Source: Lobulomyces angularis
Lineage: Eukaryota; Chytridiomycota; Chytridiomycetes; Lobulomycetales; Lobulomycetaceae
Assembly (NCBI GenBank): GCA_027604685.1
Contig: JADHYX010000018.1
Coordinates: forward strand, 16,640-80,639
DNA length: 64,000 nucleotides
Direction: 5' to 3'
This document shows, in pieces, positions 12,146 to 23,671 of this stretch (positions are counted from its first letter, which is position 1; each line of letters opens with the position of its first letter). The notes below the pieces were generated by a model. The model was not told the origin of the DNA. It was given only the letters and a program-made list of their open reading frames with translations, and ran no database searches. Position numbers and translations under genes: made by a program.

Positions 12146-13176
12146 TTGATTGTTAGATATATATAATGGTATTTAAAAAAAAAAAAAATTGGTTTTTTCT
12201 TTTTTTGTTTTAATTCATGAATTCAATAATTTATTTATTTTTTTTTTTTTTTAAAATTTTTTGGAAGAAATACTCAGGGTTATTATTGTTTTAAAGAAAA
12301 AGGTTTACACTCTATTTTGTTAATTTCGAAAGCAAATGTGTTTTAACGAACTTGCCTTAATTCCTTTTGAAAGTAATTCTGATTTTTCCACGTATTATTA
12401 AACATTGATAATTGAATCTTAGTGCTTGGAAAACGAACAATTAATCACTTCTTTGCTGTGAATGCATATGCTGATAGTGTTTTGTACAAGAGCTTGCATG
12501 AATTGTAAGATAGGTGGATCTTATCTCTGATTTTAAGTTAAAAATGCTAAAGCATAAATTTAGCGAGGTAAACTTTGCACTTGGTAAAGCATTCTCTTTT
12601 ATGCAGTAATATATATATGAAATTGGATAAAGTAACGTCTTAAAATTAAATGCCATAATGAAGATAAATGTGTGGATGTATAACCCAGATTTTATACTTA
12701 TGTTGAATTACTAATTTAATAGATTTTCAACGGATCTAGATGTCTATTGTTTCAAACAGCAAGTTACTTACTGTTCGATCTGTTTAACAACCTCTGAGTA
12801 TTTTATTAATAGAACAGTTTAATTTTTTTGTGCTTTGGTACAAATAAATCACCAAGTTAGAATCAAAACAAAAAAAAAATTCCAATTCTTTTGTGAAACA
12901 AAAACGGTAGTTTATTTACGATTGATTAATTGAATTTTTTTTTTTTTTGTTAAAATAGATTGCTATTTTTAAGTATTTTTCAACCCTTTTTATTTCCCAA
13001 TTTATTTTTTGAGGGTTAAAAAAAAATTGATTTTCGCGTTTTGGTGATATAAAAGTTAAAAAAAAAATTCAATAAAATCACTTTAAAATCAAGTCAAGAA
13101 TCATTAATTTTTTTAGTGAAAAAAAGAAATAAAAAAAAAGGAAATCAGTTTTAAATTTAATTTTATTAATAAAAAG
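12146..13176. other. 1-kb intergenic region between divergent genes
   Basis: Upstream of both PDAT (minus) and the secreted Cys-rich gene (plus). Mostly A/T tracts, with a less biased stretch at about 12360-12830. A 71-codon minus ORF (12441-12656) has no recognisable features and is not called. The last 200 bp carry poly-T and poly-A tracts, probably promoter elements of the plus gene. Confidence 0.5.
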
Positions 13177-13939
13177 ATGAATATTTTAAATTGCTTAATT
13201 TTTGGACTAGTGTTAACTTCACCTTTAAATATGAACAAAAGACAACATAACGAAACAACAAGTTCATCAACTATTGAAAATGAAGCTTTTACAACAATGA
13301 CTGCAAACGGTTCGATCAACCAACCAGTAACTGTAGTAGTCAGTGATGTGACTCCAACCTTAGTGAACAACCAGAACTTGACAACGGGGCAAGAAACAAG
13401 TAACGCAACTACTCAAGCATTTGCTTCACAATTACATCCTGATTCAACTTCCACTACTTCAATTCAAGCAACATCTGAAGTTCCACCACCATTGTGAGTA
13501 ATTTTTTATGAAGCATTGTGAAACTTACTCTATAATTTTTTTTCCAATTTTCCCTGTTAAAAGTCAATGTGGAATCAGTTTAATTACTCAGTACTCGTGC
13601 CCAGATCAACAAAACAGCGGTGCTCAGAAAGTTACTTGCACTAGCGATGAGCAGGGATGCCTACACTGTTCTTGTGATGAAGACAATGTCAGGTATTGAT
13701 CAATTTACTTTCTATATTTAACTATTTTTTGCCATGTTGCAGCTGCCCTTGGTCAAACACTATGACAAAACATCAAAATTTTGGTGATTGCCTAGCAGAT
13801 TTAAATACATATTGGTGGTGTCAACTCTATTCACAGGTACATAAAAATAGTTTTCTTTTTTAATAAAGAACATCAAATTTAGGTTAGCGGATTAGATGGA
13901 AGTTGGGATAACAATTGTTATTATTGCAGTTGCAATTAA
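13177..13939 (+). CDS. secreted Ser/Thr-rich protein with two six-cysteine modules
   Basis: Exons 13177-13493, 13564-13692, 13743-13836 and 13883-13939 total 597 nt (198 aa). The N-terminus MNILNCLIFGLVLTSPL looks like a signal peptide. Residues about 25-105 are Ser/Thr/Asn-rich and have several N-glycosylation-type sites. The C-terminal ~90 residues hold 12 cysteines in two blocks, each ending C-x2-C-x-C (CLHCSC and CYYCSC), with aromatic residues between (TYWWC). This suggests two diverged copies of a disulfide-bonded module outside the cell. No known family is recognised; a cell-wall, carbohydrate-binding or host-facing role would be speculation. Confidence 0.72.
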
Positions 13940-14138
13940 CAACATAAAAAAAAAAAAAAAAACGTTAAAGATAAATAAGTTTAGTTTTTTAAATTATAAA
14001 TAATTAGAAATCTTAAAAAAAAAAGGTATTAGATTAGAATACATTATTACATTAAATTAAATATTAATTTTTGTCCATTTCATTTATATTTATTGAAATG
14101 ATAAAATTTAATGTGCATTTCCTTTGTTACTTTTTATT

Positions 14139-16494
14139 TTACTTCAATTTTTTTTTACTGACAGTTTTGGATAAACCAGTATACTTTTTAGAATCATTTT
14201 TACTCATTTTGCTTTTATTTCTATTTCCTTTTCCCCCTTAAAAAAAAAAACATTTAAGTATGGTCTTTTATTTAAAATTTTTATTAAACCTTCCCAAAAA
14301 CTTTTTCCAGCACTTGACATTGACATATCTTTTCCACAAATGCAAACTGAGTTTTTTGCATCAAACTTTTGTTCTCTAGAACAAAAACCACTGATATTTT
14401 ATGATTTAAGTAAAAAAAAAAATTAATAATATTATTAATTTTTTTTTTAAAATTTTTTTCAAATACCAAACTACTCTATTGGCTAAAATATTTTCTTTAC
14501 AATCAAGACTTAATTCGTGATGACATTCATCACAAGGAAATAATTTTGAACAACATGGAAATCTAACGAAAAATTTATATTTTTTTTCAAAAAATTTTTT
14601 TTTTACCTAAACCAGCGGTAAGACCTTTTATAATGTTTACATGTTCCACTTTTTGGTAAACTTTCACCAACAATAAGACCATCTCCTTTCTTCATTTTTT
14701 TCTTTTTCATGGAATTGCTACTTCCCAAAAAGGGTCCTGGACTTAGATTAATAAATTTTACCGCGTCCAAGTTTAAAGTCATCTTCAAAAAACATTCTTC
14801 GCAATGTATTGTAACCAAATTTCCAAATTGGTATTGTTTAAAATTAAATTTGGAATTATCAAAAGAGCACTCTGAACATGTTGGAAAAAAAGTTGTTGGT
14901 AACAAATCGTAAACTGTGCATTGTGAAAGATCTAAATATCCAATTGAAGTGTCTATAAAAGAGGTCGTTAAAAAAAATTTTTAACGAATGCCATATTTCT
15001 TACTTCCCGCATGGATAAAATCTTGTCTGTACCGACATCCTACTTCTTCGTTACAAGTTTCACAGTTTTGAAATTTGGTTAAGTTTGGTATCAAATTTTT
15101 AATATCTATTTTATTTTTACATTTTAAACATTTCACGACAATATTCAAAGCCTGGCACTTGATTAGTGATATATTTACTAAGTTTAATTCTAAAAATTTA
15201 ATTTGAATTCCTTTGTGCTGATTTTCTTTATTGTTTTCTTTGCCCGCTGTATTTAAATTCAAATTCTTTAATACTCTCTCCTCTTCATCTGACGAAATTT
15301 CCTCTTCAGTGGTACTTTCTGAATTTTCGGCTCTCCTTTCACCATAATAACCACTTAATTCTTCAGGATGAGAAACAAAACTACGAGTTTTTTCTTCCGT
15401 TTTAGTTTCGGTTTTTTCATTTGAAACAAAGGATATAGCAGTTTCTTGTATTGATTCACTGAGCAACTTTTCTAGGTCTCTGTCCAGATAATTTACTAAA
15501 TGTAACAACGTCATTTTGACTCTAGAAGATTTCAAATTGAAAGTGTTTTCGATGTTTCTTATCAAACTATACAAAACAAAAAAAAAAAAAATTAAACAAT
15601 TTTTTAGTTTATTTAAGCTTAAAATAAAATTTTTTTATTCATTATTAAAACTATTACTTTATTGGTATTTCTTTATTTAATACATTTAATTTAACATTTG
15701 AAGTTGGGTAATTCTGATCAAAGGTTAATTTTACTTGCAACCCTTGCGCATCCAGGTCAAAAGGAAAGTCTGGATCAGATGGAATTAAGTTAAAGGATAA
15801 TTCCGTTCCAAAGTTTTCTAAATTTCTTTTTTTCAAAATTGGAAACCTTCGCTCAATTTGACCAATTTCAATCCTTTGCTGTAATTTTGCTTGTTCTATA
15901 GGATCTTTTGTTGAATTTAATTGGTCCTCCAACGACTTTAAAACTAAACAAAGATGAGTATAAAAATTAAATTAATTAAGCCAAACAAACTTTTTTTATT
16001 TTTTTTTTTAACAATATAAAACTTAAAAAAATTATTTTTTAATTCATACTTGGTCTTTGAATGATAGGTTTTTGAATAAAAACTTTTTGTTGAGTTCCTG
16101 ATTCGTTTTTTTGAACCTTGTTTTTAGTTTCTAAAACGGAAGATTTTTTTTTTACAATGACCACTTTTAAGCCAGATGAAGTGGTACTGTCGGATTCAAC
16201 CGGTTTATTTTTTTCACTTTCGCTGTTAATTTTTTCGTTCCTATCTTTAACTTTGACATCTTTTGTTGAAGTGGTATCCAATATATGACTATATTTGCAC
16301 TTATTTCCAAATCTGCATCCTTTAGGAGAATTGAAATTGATGCATATTACCTTCTGTGAGGAATTCTTCTGTGAAAAACTGACTTCATTTTGATCCTCTT
16401 TCGGTTTATGTTGAAGATGAAGAAATGGACACATAGCACCACTTGAGCAGCCATTAACAGTAGAAAAATATTGACATATATTGTTATTGTTCAT
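14139..16494 (-). CDS. CCCH + RWD-like + CHY zinc-finger protein, copy B
   Basis: Seven exons on the minus strand: 16494-16050, 15943-15658, 15566-15004, 14952-14607, 14562-14467, 14390-14290, 14236-14139, totalling 1935 nt (644 aa). Same plan as copy A: two CCCH fingers (CQYFSTVNGC..., CINFNSPKGC...), the DPIEQAKLQQRIEIGQIERRFP region, NYLDRDLEKLL, CxxC pairs, and a CHY finger (CKHYKRSYRWFRFPCC, CDECHH, CGFCSREQ). Unlike copy A it ends with FWEGGKGNRNKSKMSKNDSK, a tail I recognise from fungal CHY proteins, so B looks like the conserved copy. Most of its intron positions correspond to those of copy A. The role in the cell is not established. Confidence 0.83.
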
Positions 16495-16990
16495 AATGTA
16501 TATATTTTTTTTTTTTTAAAATTTGATAAATTTGCAATTGATGAAGTGGAAACACAATAAAAAAAGCTGTTAATTTTACCAAAATAAATGTTTGATGGCA
16601 AAGGGACGTTAACAGAGTCAATGTTTCTTATTTAATCTGAGTAGAGCGTTGTTTACAATAACTAATTATATTTAAGTGATTTTATACTACAGATTGAGTT
16701 TGCTTTCAACTAAAGTGCAAACGGACCTAAAATTCCATCTGTAACTGAATTCATGCATTTTATGAACGAGCAACGGCGTTCGTACTGTCAGTTCTGAGTT
16801 GGAACTGTATACCAATTCATTACAGACTTGGTATAATCTTAAATGATTATTGTTGTCACTACTCACTTTATCGAAGTTTTTTGGACATCCAAAAATTTTT
16901 TCAACGTTACAAAATCTCCAATTAATTTTATTTTCCTCGTATTAAGAACAACCAATTTCATAACAACCGATTGAACTTTTCAACTGCATT
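16495..16990. other. bidirectional promoter region
   Basis: About 500 bp between the starts of CHY copy B (minus) and the four-TM gene (plus). Less A/T-skewed than other spacers. No coding frame or strong repeat was seen. Confidence 0.5.
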
Positions 16991-17638
16991 ATGGTTACTA
17001 AAAATACTGCCCTCATCGCTGGTAAGGATCTTTATATTCATCTCCTCTAAACAAATTTCCTTGTATGTTAGCTGGTTTCTTGTTATGTCTTCAAGTCTTT
17101 CAATTCTTTTTACCTCTTTTCCACATCTCTCTTACCAGCGTCATTATAACAGCTGCCGTATTATCACTTCATATTGTGACCTTTACTACCATCTATCGTA
17201 ATTCAAACTCCACTACTAAATGGATTTTAACCACTTTTATACTGTAAAGTTAACCTTTTTTGAAAAATTTAAAATTTTTAATTTTTTTTAGACATGTTAT
17301 TGCATGGTTGTTGTTTTCCACATTCTTTATTATCACAGTGTTTGCACTTGTCAATGATGATTCAGTGCTACACCCTACCTTATATACTGCAGTCTTTTTA
17401 TATTCCTTAGTTCCTGTATTTTTAAAATAACTTATTTTTATTTCTAAATCAACATTTTTATTTTTTCCAGTTGGTGATTGATATCGTTTTAGTTTCAATT
17501 CTTGTTAAATACAGAAAAGTGTTATTGGCAAATAAAAAAAGAGAAGATAAAAATGCAGAAAATTTGGAAGTTGGAAAAGAGCCAGAAGTTGTTCAAATAC
17601 CAGCTCCTGCTTATGTAGAAACACCTTATCACAAATGA
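16991..17638 (+). CDS. small four-transmembrane protein, unknown function
   Basis: Exons 16991-17021, 17072-17243, 17292-17415, 17471-17638 total 495 nt (164 aa). Four hydrophobic helices are visible: about residues 9-30 (AAGFLLCLQVFQFFLPLFHI), 33-52 (SVIITAAVLSLHIVTFTTIY), 62-90 and 100-125. A charged cytosolic-type tail ends QIPAPAYVETPYHK. The size and layout recall small MARVEL/tetraspan-like membrane proteins, but no signature residues were recognised, so no family is assigned. Confidence 0.65.
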
Positions 17639-18438
17639 AACTATATATAATTTTAAACATGGTTTTTCTTTTTGTTTGTTAAGTAAAATTTTTTTATTTT
17701 TTTTATTGTGAAGGAAATTATATTATAGTAGGTTTTTATTGTCAAGAAATTATCTTATGAATAGGAGTTGTTTTTTTTTTTTTTATTTTTATTTTTTTAA
17801 ATTTTTTAATTAAAAGACCAATGTTTAAACATTTTTTGAAATTAAACTCATTTGAAGTGACAAGGAAGTAAGATTGATAACTTTTTCCAACACCACTTTT
17901 GGCCATACTGCCATCAGTTTTATGTAAGTCAAATGCAATTAACCTGAAAAGCATCTTAATGTAATGATAATACTTCAGTAACAGAGTAACAGGATAGTTC
18001 AAAAGATAAAATTTTGTAAATCTTCTTTTCCCTTCCAGTTATTTTCCAGTTTTCCCTTTTCTTCTTTTTCTTGCGCTCCTACTTGATCATATTCCAACAG
18101 TCTTTCTCCTCCTCATCTAACATCCAAAATTCAGAAACATTTGTTTACATTATTAAATTATTAAAAATTTTTATTTTTTATTTTAAATATCGCTTCCATT
18201 TTTTAGGTTTTAACTCAATGAAAAGTGCATTGTTTGCAGTCTTTATTCCATTTTTATAAAAACCATGCATCCACCACAACAACAGTGATTGTAAGTTGAT
18301 TTTAATTTCTTTTGTTTAAAATTGTAATCATCCTTTGTTTCCAGTTGTTTTAAAAAACCTTTTATTCCGCCAAAGTAATTGGGATTTGGAATTCAGTGTA
18401 ATTCTTTGAGGTCCTTAAAATAAAAAATCCAGAACTAA
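17639..18438. other. intergenic region with a weak minus-strand coding candidate
   Basis: About 800 bp between two plus-strand genes. On the minus strand the frame at about 17820-17960 (MLFRLIAFDLHKTDGSMAKS...) and another at about 18005-18100 (RLLEYDQVGAQEKEEKGKLE...) look mildly coding-like. No consistent splice chain or start was found, so no gene is called. Confidence 0.35.
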
Positions 18439-19501
18439 ATGAGAAGAGGAGCTGGAATCAGGTAAAAATAAAAAAGAAATTGTGCCAATTAAGCTGTAAT
18501 TCTTTTTAATGTAGTGGAATCCAAAAAAAACAACAAACAAAAACGAATTTCAATAAAGTTGCGAAGTCCATTCAAGATAATCAAATTCAGCTTTTGCAAA
18601 CTCAACTTAGTCAATTTCAAATAAATTTAGAAAAATTTGCCGCAAAACATAAGAATGATATTAAAAAAGATCCTGTTTTTAGGTTTTCATTTATTATTTT
18701 TCAGCTATAAAATGATCATTTTTGTAGAGCCCACTTTCAACAAATGTGTTCAAAAATTGGAGTGGTAATAAAATTTTTTTATATTGTTAATTTCTTTCTC
18801 ATTTCCTATTTATTTTACTTTATTTTTTGCTATAGGATCCATTAGCAAGTAATAAAGGTTTTTGGGCGGAATTTTTGGTAATAAATAGATTCGAAATTTT
18901 TTTATTTTTTTTAGGGTGTAGGAGATTTTTATTATGAATTGGCTGTTCAAGTAATTCAAGTTTGCTTAGCAACAAAAGCCAGTAATGGAGGATTGATAGA
19001 AATTAATGAACTTAGGTCTTCAGTGGAAAAAATGAGAGGTAATTAATTTTATGGTTAATTTATATAATTTATCGGTGAAAAAGGAAACCATTTACAATCT
19101 ATATCTAACGATGATATAATACGAAGCATAAAAACCTTATCACCACTAGTAGGAAAAGGGTGCTATACCTTGATTGACGTTGGTGATAAAACGCTAATAC
19201 AATCTTTGCCTAGAGAATTTAATATGGATTATCTAAAATGTTTAGAAGTTGCAGAGGTACAAAAATTTATCTGAAAATGGATTATATTGAACAAAAAAAA
19301 GAAAAAAGGGTTTGTTACTTCTACCGATCTGATAGAATCATTGGGTTGGGATTTGGAAAGATCTACAACGATTTTGGTAAACCAATTTATTTTGAATTTA
19401 AGATTTTTAAATTTTTGCAGGATAATTTATTGAAAGATGGGATCTGCTGGTTAGATTCGCAAGCTAGTTCTGATGAATATTGGGTATCTTCATTCCTTTA
19501 A
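18439..19501 (+). CDS. SNF8: ESCRT-II subunit SNF8/VPS22
   Basis: Eight exons: 18439-18461, 18515-18682, 18728-18764, 18836-18877, 18915-19038, 19084-19256, 19302-19376, 19421-19501, giving 240 aa. The protein follows SNF8/VPS22 along its whole length: MRRGAG start, [62 protein letters not shown], the winged-helix parts and a final DGICWLD. ESCRT-II acts at endosomes to sort ubiquitinated cargo into multivesicular bodies. The acceptor before exon 7 was chosen among nearby AGs because only AG at 19300-19301 gives KKGFVTSTDL, the family sequence. A few bases after 18914 are AG-rich, but the frame is unambiguous. Confidence 0.93.
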
Positions 19502-19683
19502 GACAATTCAGCGTATTATCCTCACTGCAAATTCAAAGGAAGCAGAGGTATACAAGAAAAAATGTTAAAAGAGTCACGGATCTTCGAATGCTTTTTATTT
19601 TCAAATTATCAAATTAAATTGTTAAATGGTTAGGTTCATTAATATGAATTAACATAATCAACTCTAAACTGGGTTAATGCTCT

Positions 19684-20688
19684 CTAATTAGTCTCATTTG
19701 AATATAAAATTACTTTCAAAGCCAGTAGGCTCTCTTCTTGTAATTCACCAAATCTAAATTCTTCTTCATTTAAACCAGAATCCAAAAAGTACTCTTCAAC
19801 TAAATCGCCTAGTATTTCCAAGTGTTGATCATTTGACTCTTTAAATAATCGCAAACAATTTCTTAGTCCTACTGAATAAAATTTGCAATATTTTAGAAAA
19901 AAAAAAATTAAACGATAATTAACATAATTACATAAATAGTGCTTATTTAATCCACTTGGACCATAAGATATGGCAATGGTTCTTGCAATTGTTTCCTTTG
20001 ATGCAGGACCTAAAAATCCTACATTTAAGTGGGAAGCTACATAAATTGTCGCGTCTACCACTTGTAAATTTTTTAAATAGCACTTTGTTGTGAACTGTTC
20101 ATATCCACCTTTTTCTCTATGATCTAAATGTGAAATTACTGCATCTATATCTTCATCTCTAATTTTATAAACAACGCCTTTATTATTTTTTTAATTTTTT
20201 GATGAAATTTTCTGAAAATAAGTCACCCCAAACAAGGTCATCTTCTTCACTTTTAAAAAAGTCGTCCTTTTTATAATACTCTTTATATATATCATATGGT
20301 ATCAGAGTTAATACAATTCCCTACCAAATATCCAATATAAAAAATAAAGCTTTTTGAACTAAAAAACTTACTGGTTTTTCTGGTGTTCCTCGATGATCCG
20401 AAGATGACTGTTAAAAAATTTAAAATTTTATATTGAATTCAGATTTTTGCAATTAAAAATTATTTTCATACTTGCCAAAATCTCCTAACAAACCCTTTTA
20501 CATAGCATGGATGCCTTTCTAAGAGAAAAAAAAAAAAATTTAGTAACAGAAAATTATAATAAAAAATTCATAATATATTAACTAACATTAAAAAAAAAAA
20601 AAAAAAAAAAGTAGATTTTGATGTTTACATTACCTTGGTAAGGAAAATCAACTTTCCAAATTAAACTGCCATAGCCAAAAATGTACAT
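19684..20688 (-). CDS. ChaC-family glutathione-specific gamma-glutamylcyclotransferase
   Basis: A minus-strand gene of about six exons starting at 20688 with MYIFGYGSLIWKVDFPYQ, the ChaC hallmark (YGSLIW binds the gamma-glutamyl group). Further family blocks: KGFVRRFWQ, SSSDHRGTPEKPG, LVWGVVYKI, SHLDHREKGGY (with the catalytic Glu), YVASHLNVGFLGPAS and YGPSGLNKHYL. These enzymes cleave glutathione to 5-oxoproline and Cys-Gly in the cytosol. An extra hydrophilic insert (IYKEYYKKDDFFKSEEDD) lies between the GIVLTLIP and LVWG blocks. Introns include one read as GTGACT...AAAG around 20200. Length is near that of ChaC1/2. Confidence 0.9.
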
Positions 20689-21078
20689 TGAAAATAAATA
20701 AAATGAAAAATTAAATTAAAAATTAAAATTAAAAAATAGAAAATGTAAAAAAATATTAAATAAATAGTATTAAATAATTAATTAAACTACGTTGATTTGG
20801 AATCAATTTACAATATTTTGCCCTGTACCACAGGTTAATGTTCAAAAAGTGTTTAAAAAAATTTCACTTTTTTTAATGGTTAAAAACTTTATTGTCAATT
20901 TCTCCTCTTACGAATGTAATTGCAAGGATGATTATTATTTGAATTAAAGAAAATTTTCTTATTTTTGATGTTCCAAAACAACAAATAATAACATTTGCGA
21001 ACAACTAAGAACTTAAGGTAATTAGATGTATAAGGAAGTTCTTATTATTAAATGGAAATTAAACTAGCTAATTAATTT
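20689..21078. other. intergenic spacer
   Basis: About 390 bp of A/T-rich sequence between ChaC and the kinase 3' end, both on the minus strand. Nothing else was seen. Confidence 0.5.
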
Positions 21079-23391
21079 TTATTGCTTAAAAACTGTCCCG
21101 CTATTTGCCGGTGGTGATGACAAAAATCCAGTGGGAATACTTTTAAGGTCCACTAAGGGTGATAACTTATCAGTAGCACTATACTGAAAATGGTTCATAT
21201 ATACATCATCTTCCTGGTTGTTAACATGGTAGTTTAAACTTAAATTTCTAACATCTTCCTTATTTAAACTATATTCAGTCACTTTGGTGTTTTCATTTCT
21301 GACTGAAGGGGACGGGCTGCTTTTTATATTGAATGGTGAGTGTTGAAAATTGCTGTATCCATAAGGTGATGTAGGTGATGAAAACGCATTTTCGAACCTG
21401 AGAGGAGTAGAATGAGAAGAAAAAATATTTTCGTTTCTGTAGGGTGAAGTTAACATATTTAATGCTAATGTATCAATACTCCTAAAAGGTGAACTGTTAC
21501 CACTTTCTTTCAAAAGTTCTTTTGATGGAGAAGTTGAGGAATTGTTCAAATTTTGAGGTAAATTATTCAAAAATCCAGTGGGTAGTTCGTTAGATGATGA
21601 CACTAAATTATTGTTAAACTATGTTCTACCAGATGAAGATAACTTACGTATATTACGTTTGTTTTTGCAAACAACTGCATCTTCAGCGCTACTGCTTTCA
21701 AGAAAATTTGCATTTACACATAAGGAACTATTACTTGACGTCGTAGATGATCCAGTTGCAGTTGAAAGCTGCAAATTTTGAAGTTTACCCTCTTTTGATA
21801 AACTTCTTAGCAAACTGTCTTTATTATTGAAAATTAAATCTATATTGTTGTTTAAATCATCGAATGAGGTAAAATCATGTTTATTGCATTTGTTCAATGC
21901 TTCCACAAATGTGAACTTACTTTCTTCGTTATTATTAAATCTATTACAATGTAAAAATCCACCAGTTAACGCATCTTTTTCATTCTTTTCTTGCGCTAGT
22001 GAGGGTTTTTGGAATGTTCTCAAAATCAAATTAGAATCAATTTCCTGATTTTGAAAATTTTTATTGGGTATAGCTATTTCTTGGTTTATATGGGTGAAAT
22101 TTTTTTCGCCGATATTAAATTTAGTTTTTGAAATAGGATGAGAATTTCGATTTAAACTAGCTTTAATGCTTTCTACAGGTGTGCTGGGAAAAATTCCGCT
22201 ATTTTTCACATTTTCTGGAACAGTAGTGGATGAAAGATGTTCTTTTAAATGTATTTGCGGCATCTCAAGCATTTTTGATATGAAATCTATTATTTGGTGA
22301 ATAGAGGGTCTTTTCGCAGGGTCTAAAGTCAACATACTTCCTTAATTTTAAAGCTAAAATTTACAAATTAAAATATATTCGCACCTATCAAAGTTATCAG
22401 ATTATCCGAATATTGTGGATATATCGGTATGCTGTACCTTCCGTTTAATATTCCTAATTTTCCAGTCTCTTCAAATGGAGTTGTCTAAAAAGCGAATGCA
22501 TTAAATCATAAATCAAGATTATTATTATAAGATAATTACAAAATAACATAGCTTATATAGTAAAACTCCAAGAGCCTACAATAGATCGTTTAAATTATCT
22601 ATGATATAATTGAGAGATACCATACCCAAATATCAATTTTTTCCGATATTCCCTGTTTTTGAAAAAAATCCAACAATTCTGGAGGACGATACTCCTTTGT
22701 GGTAAATCTATTTATTTCGTCTTCCAAAAGTTTAATTTCATGTAAGGACAATGAAGCACCACATGGTATAATGAGGTTACTGGCGGAGCCAAAGTCGCAT
22801 AATTTAAACTGAGTATGATCTTCGTTAAGTAAAATATTTTCAATTTTCAAATCACGGTGAATAATTGGAGGATTAAATGTATGTAAAACTGCCACAGCAT
22901 CGCAAATTTGCAAAAATATATTTAGAACTTCAAACTCCGATAACCTTTGTGATAATCTATTGTTCAGATAATCCACAAGATGCCCTCCTTCACACAATCT
23001 AAAAAAAAAAAAAATTAGTTTAGATGTAATTTTGTTATATTTCTAACTCCATCAAAATGTAAACTTCATGAGAGGTGGAACTAGAAAAAAACTGAGAATC
23101 TATATATTTGACTATATTTTTGTGGTTTAGCTGTTTCTACAAAAAAAAAAAAAAAAAAAAATCAACTTGCTTTAAAAGTTTATGAAATACCATATACAAA
23201 ATTTCGTTTTGACAGCTATTTAAGATAATTTGACTATCCATTTTTATTCTCTTCAAGACGCACTTTTGCATTGTGCTGTTCAGTAGGACTGAATAAACTT
23301 GTGCAAACCCACCTTTGGCGATAAATGAGTTTATTCTACAAATATTCTGGTTAACTTTTAAGATAGTTCCAACTTTAAGCAGCTCTTCCAT
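21079..23391 (-). CDS. NAK-family serine/threonine kinase (Ark1/Prk1/AAK1-like)
   Basis: A minus-strand gene starting at 23391. N-terminal kinase domain: glycine loop IAKGGFAQVYSV, VAIK-equivalent CVLKRI, ILMELCEGGHLVDYL, catalytic IIHRDLKIENILL, LCDFGSAS, the activation-segment end TKEYRPPELLDFF, then [32 protein letters not shown], which is typical of the NAK family. A long low-complexity tail (about 350 residues) has repeated SP and TSPY sites and two PTGFL motifs, the last splice being 21646-21602. Yeast Ark1/Prk1 and animal AAK1/GAK phosphorylate endocytic adaptors at clathrin and actin patches; the same role here is inferred from family only. Confidence 0.88.
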
Positions 23392-23671
23392 TGTATTTTT
23401 TGAAGAACTAAATTAACCGTTTTTTAATATTTTAACATTCAATTTTGGAGTTTTAATTTTTGAATTCCATTAATTTTATATTTTTTTTTAAGACCAGTTA
23501 ACAGACATTCCTCAAGTTACCAGACATTCCTCAATAGAAAAAGAAGTACGGTAAATAAAGTGAAAAAGCGTATTTCATTAAAAGCTTGAGAATAGATGCA
23601 GTTTATCAAAAATATATAAATTATTCATTAAATTAAGGTAATTTTAGTAAGTTATTAGTTATTTTTAAAAA

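Noticed and set aside
12441..12656. 71-codon minus-strand frame in the PDAT upstream region
   Set aside because: No homology, no splice partners, and a promoter location; length is within chance.
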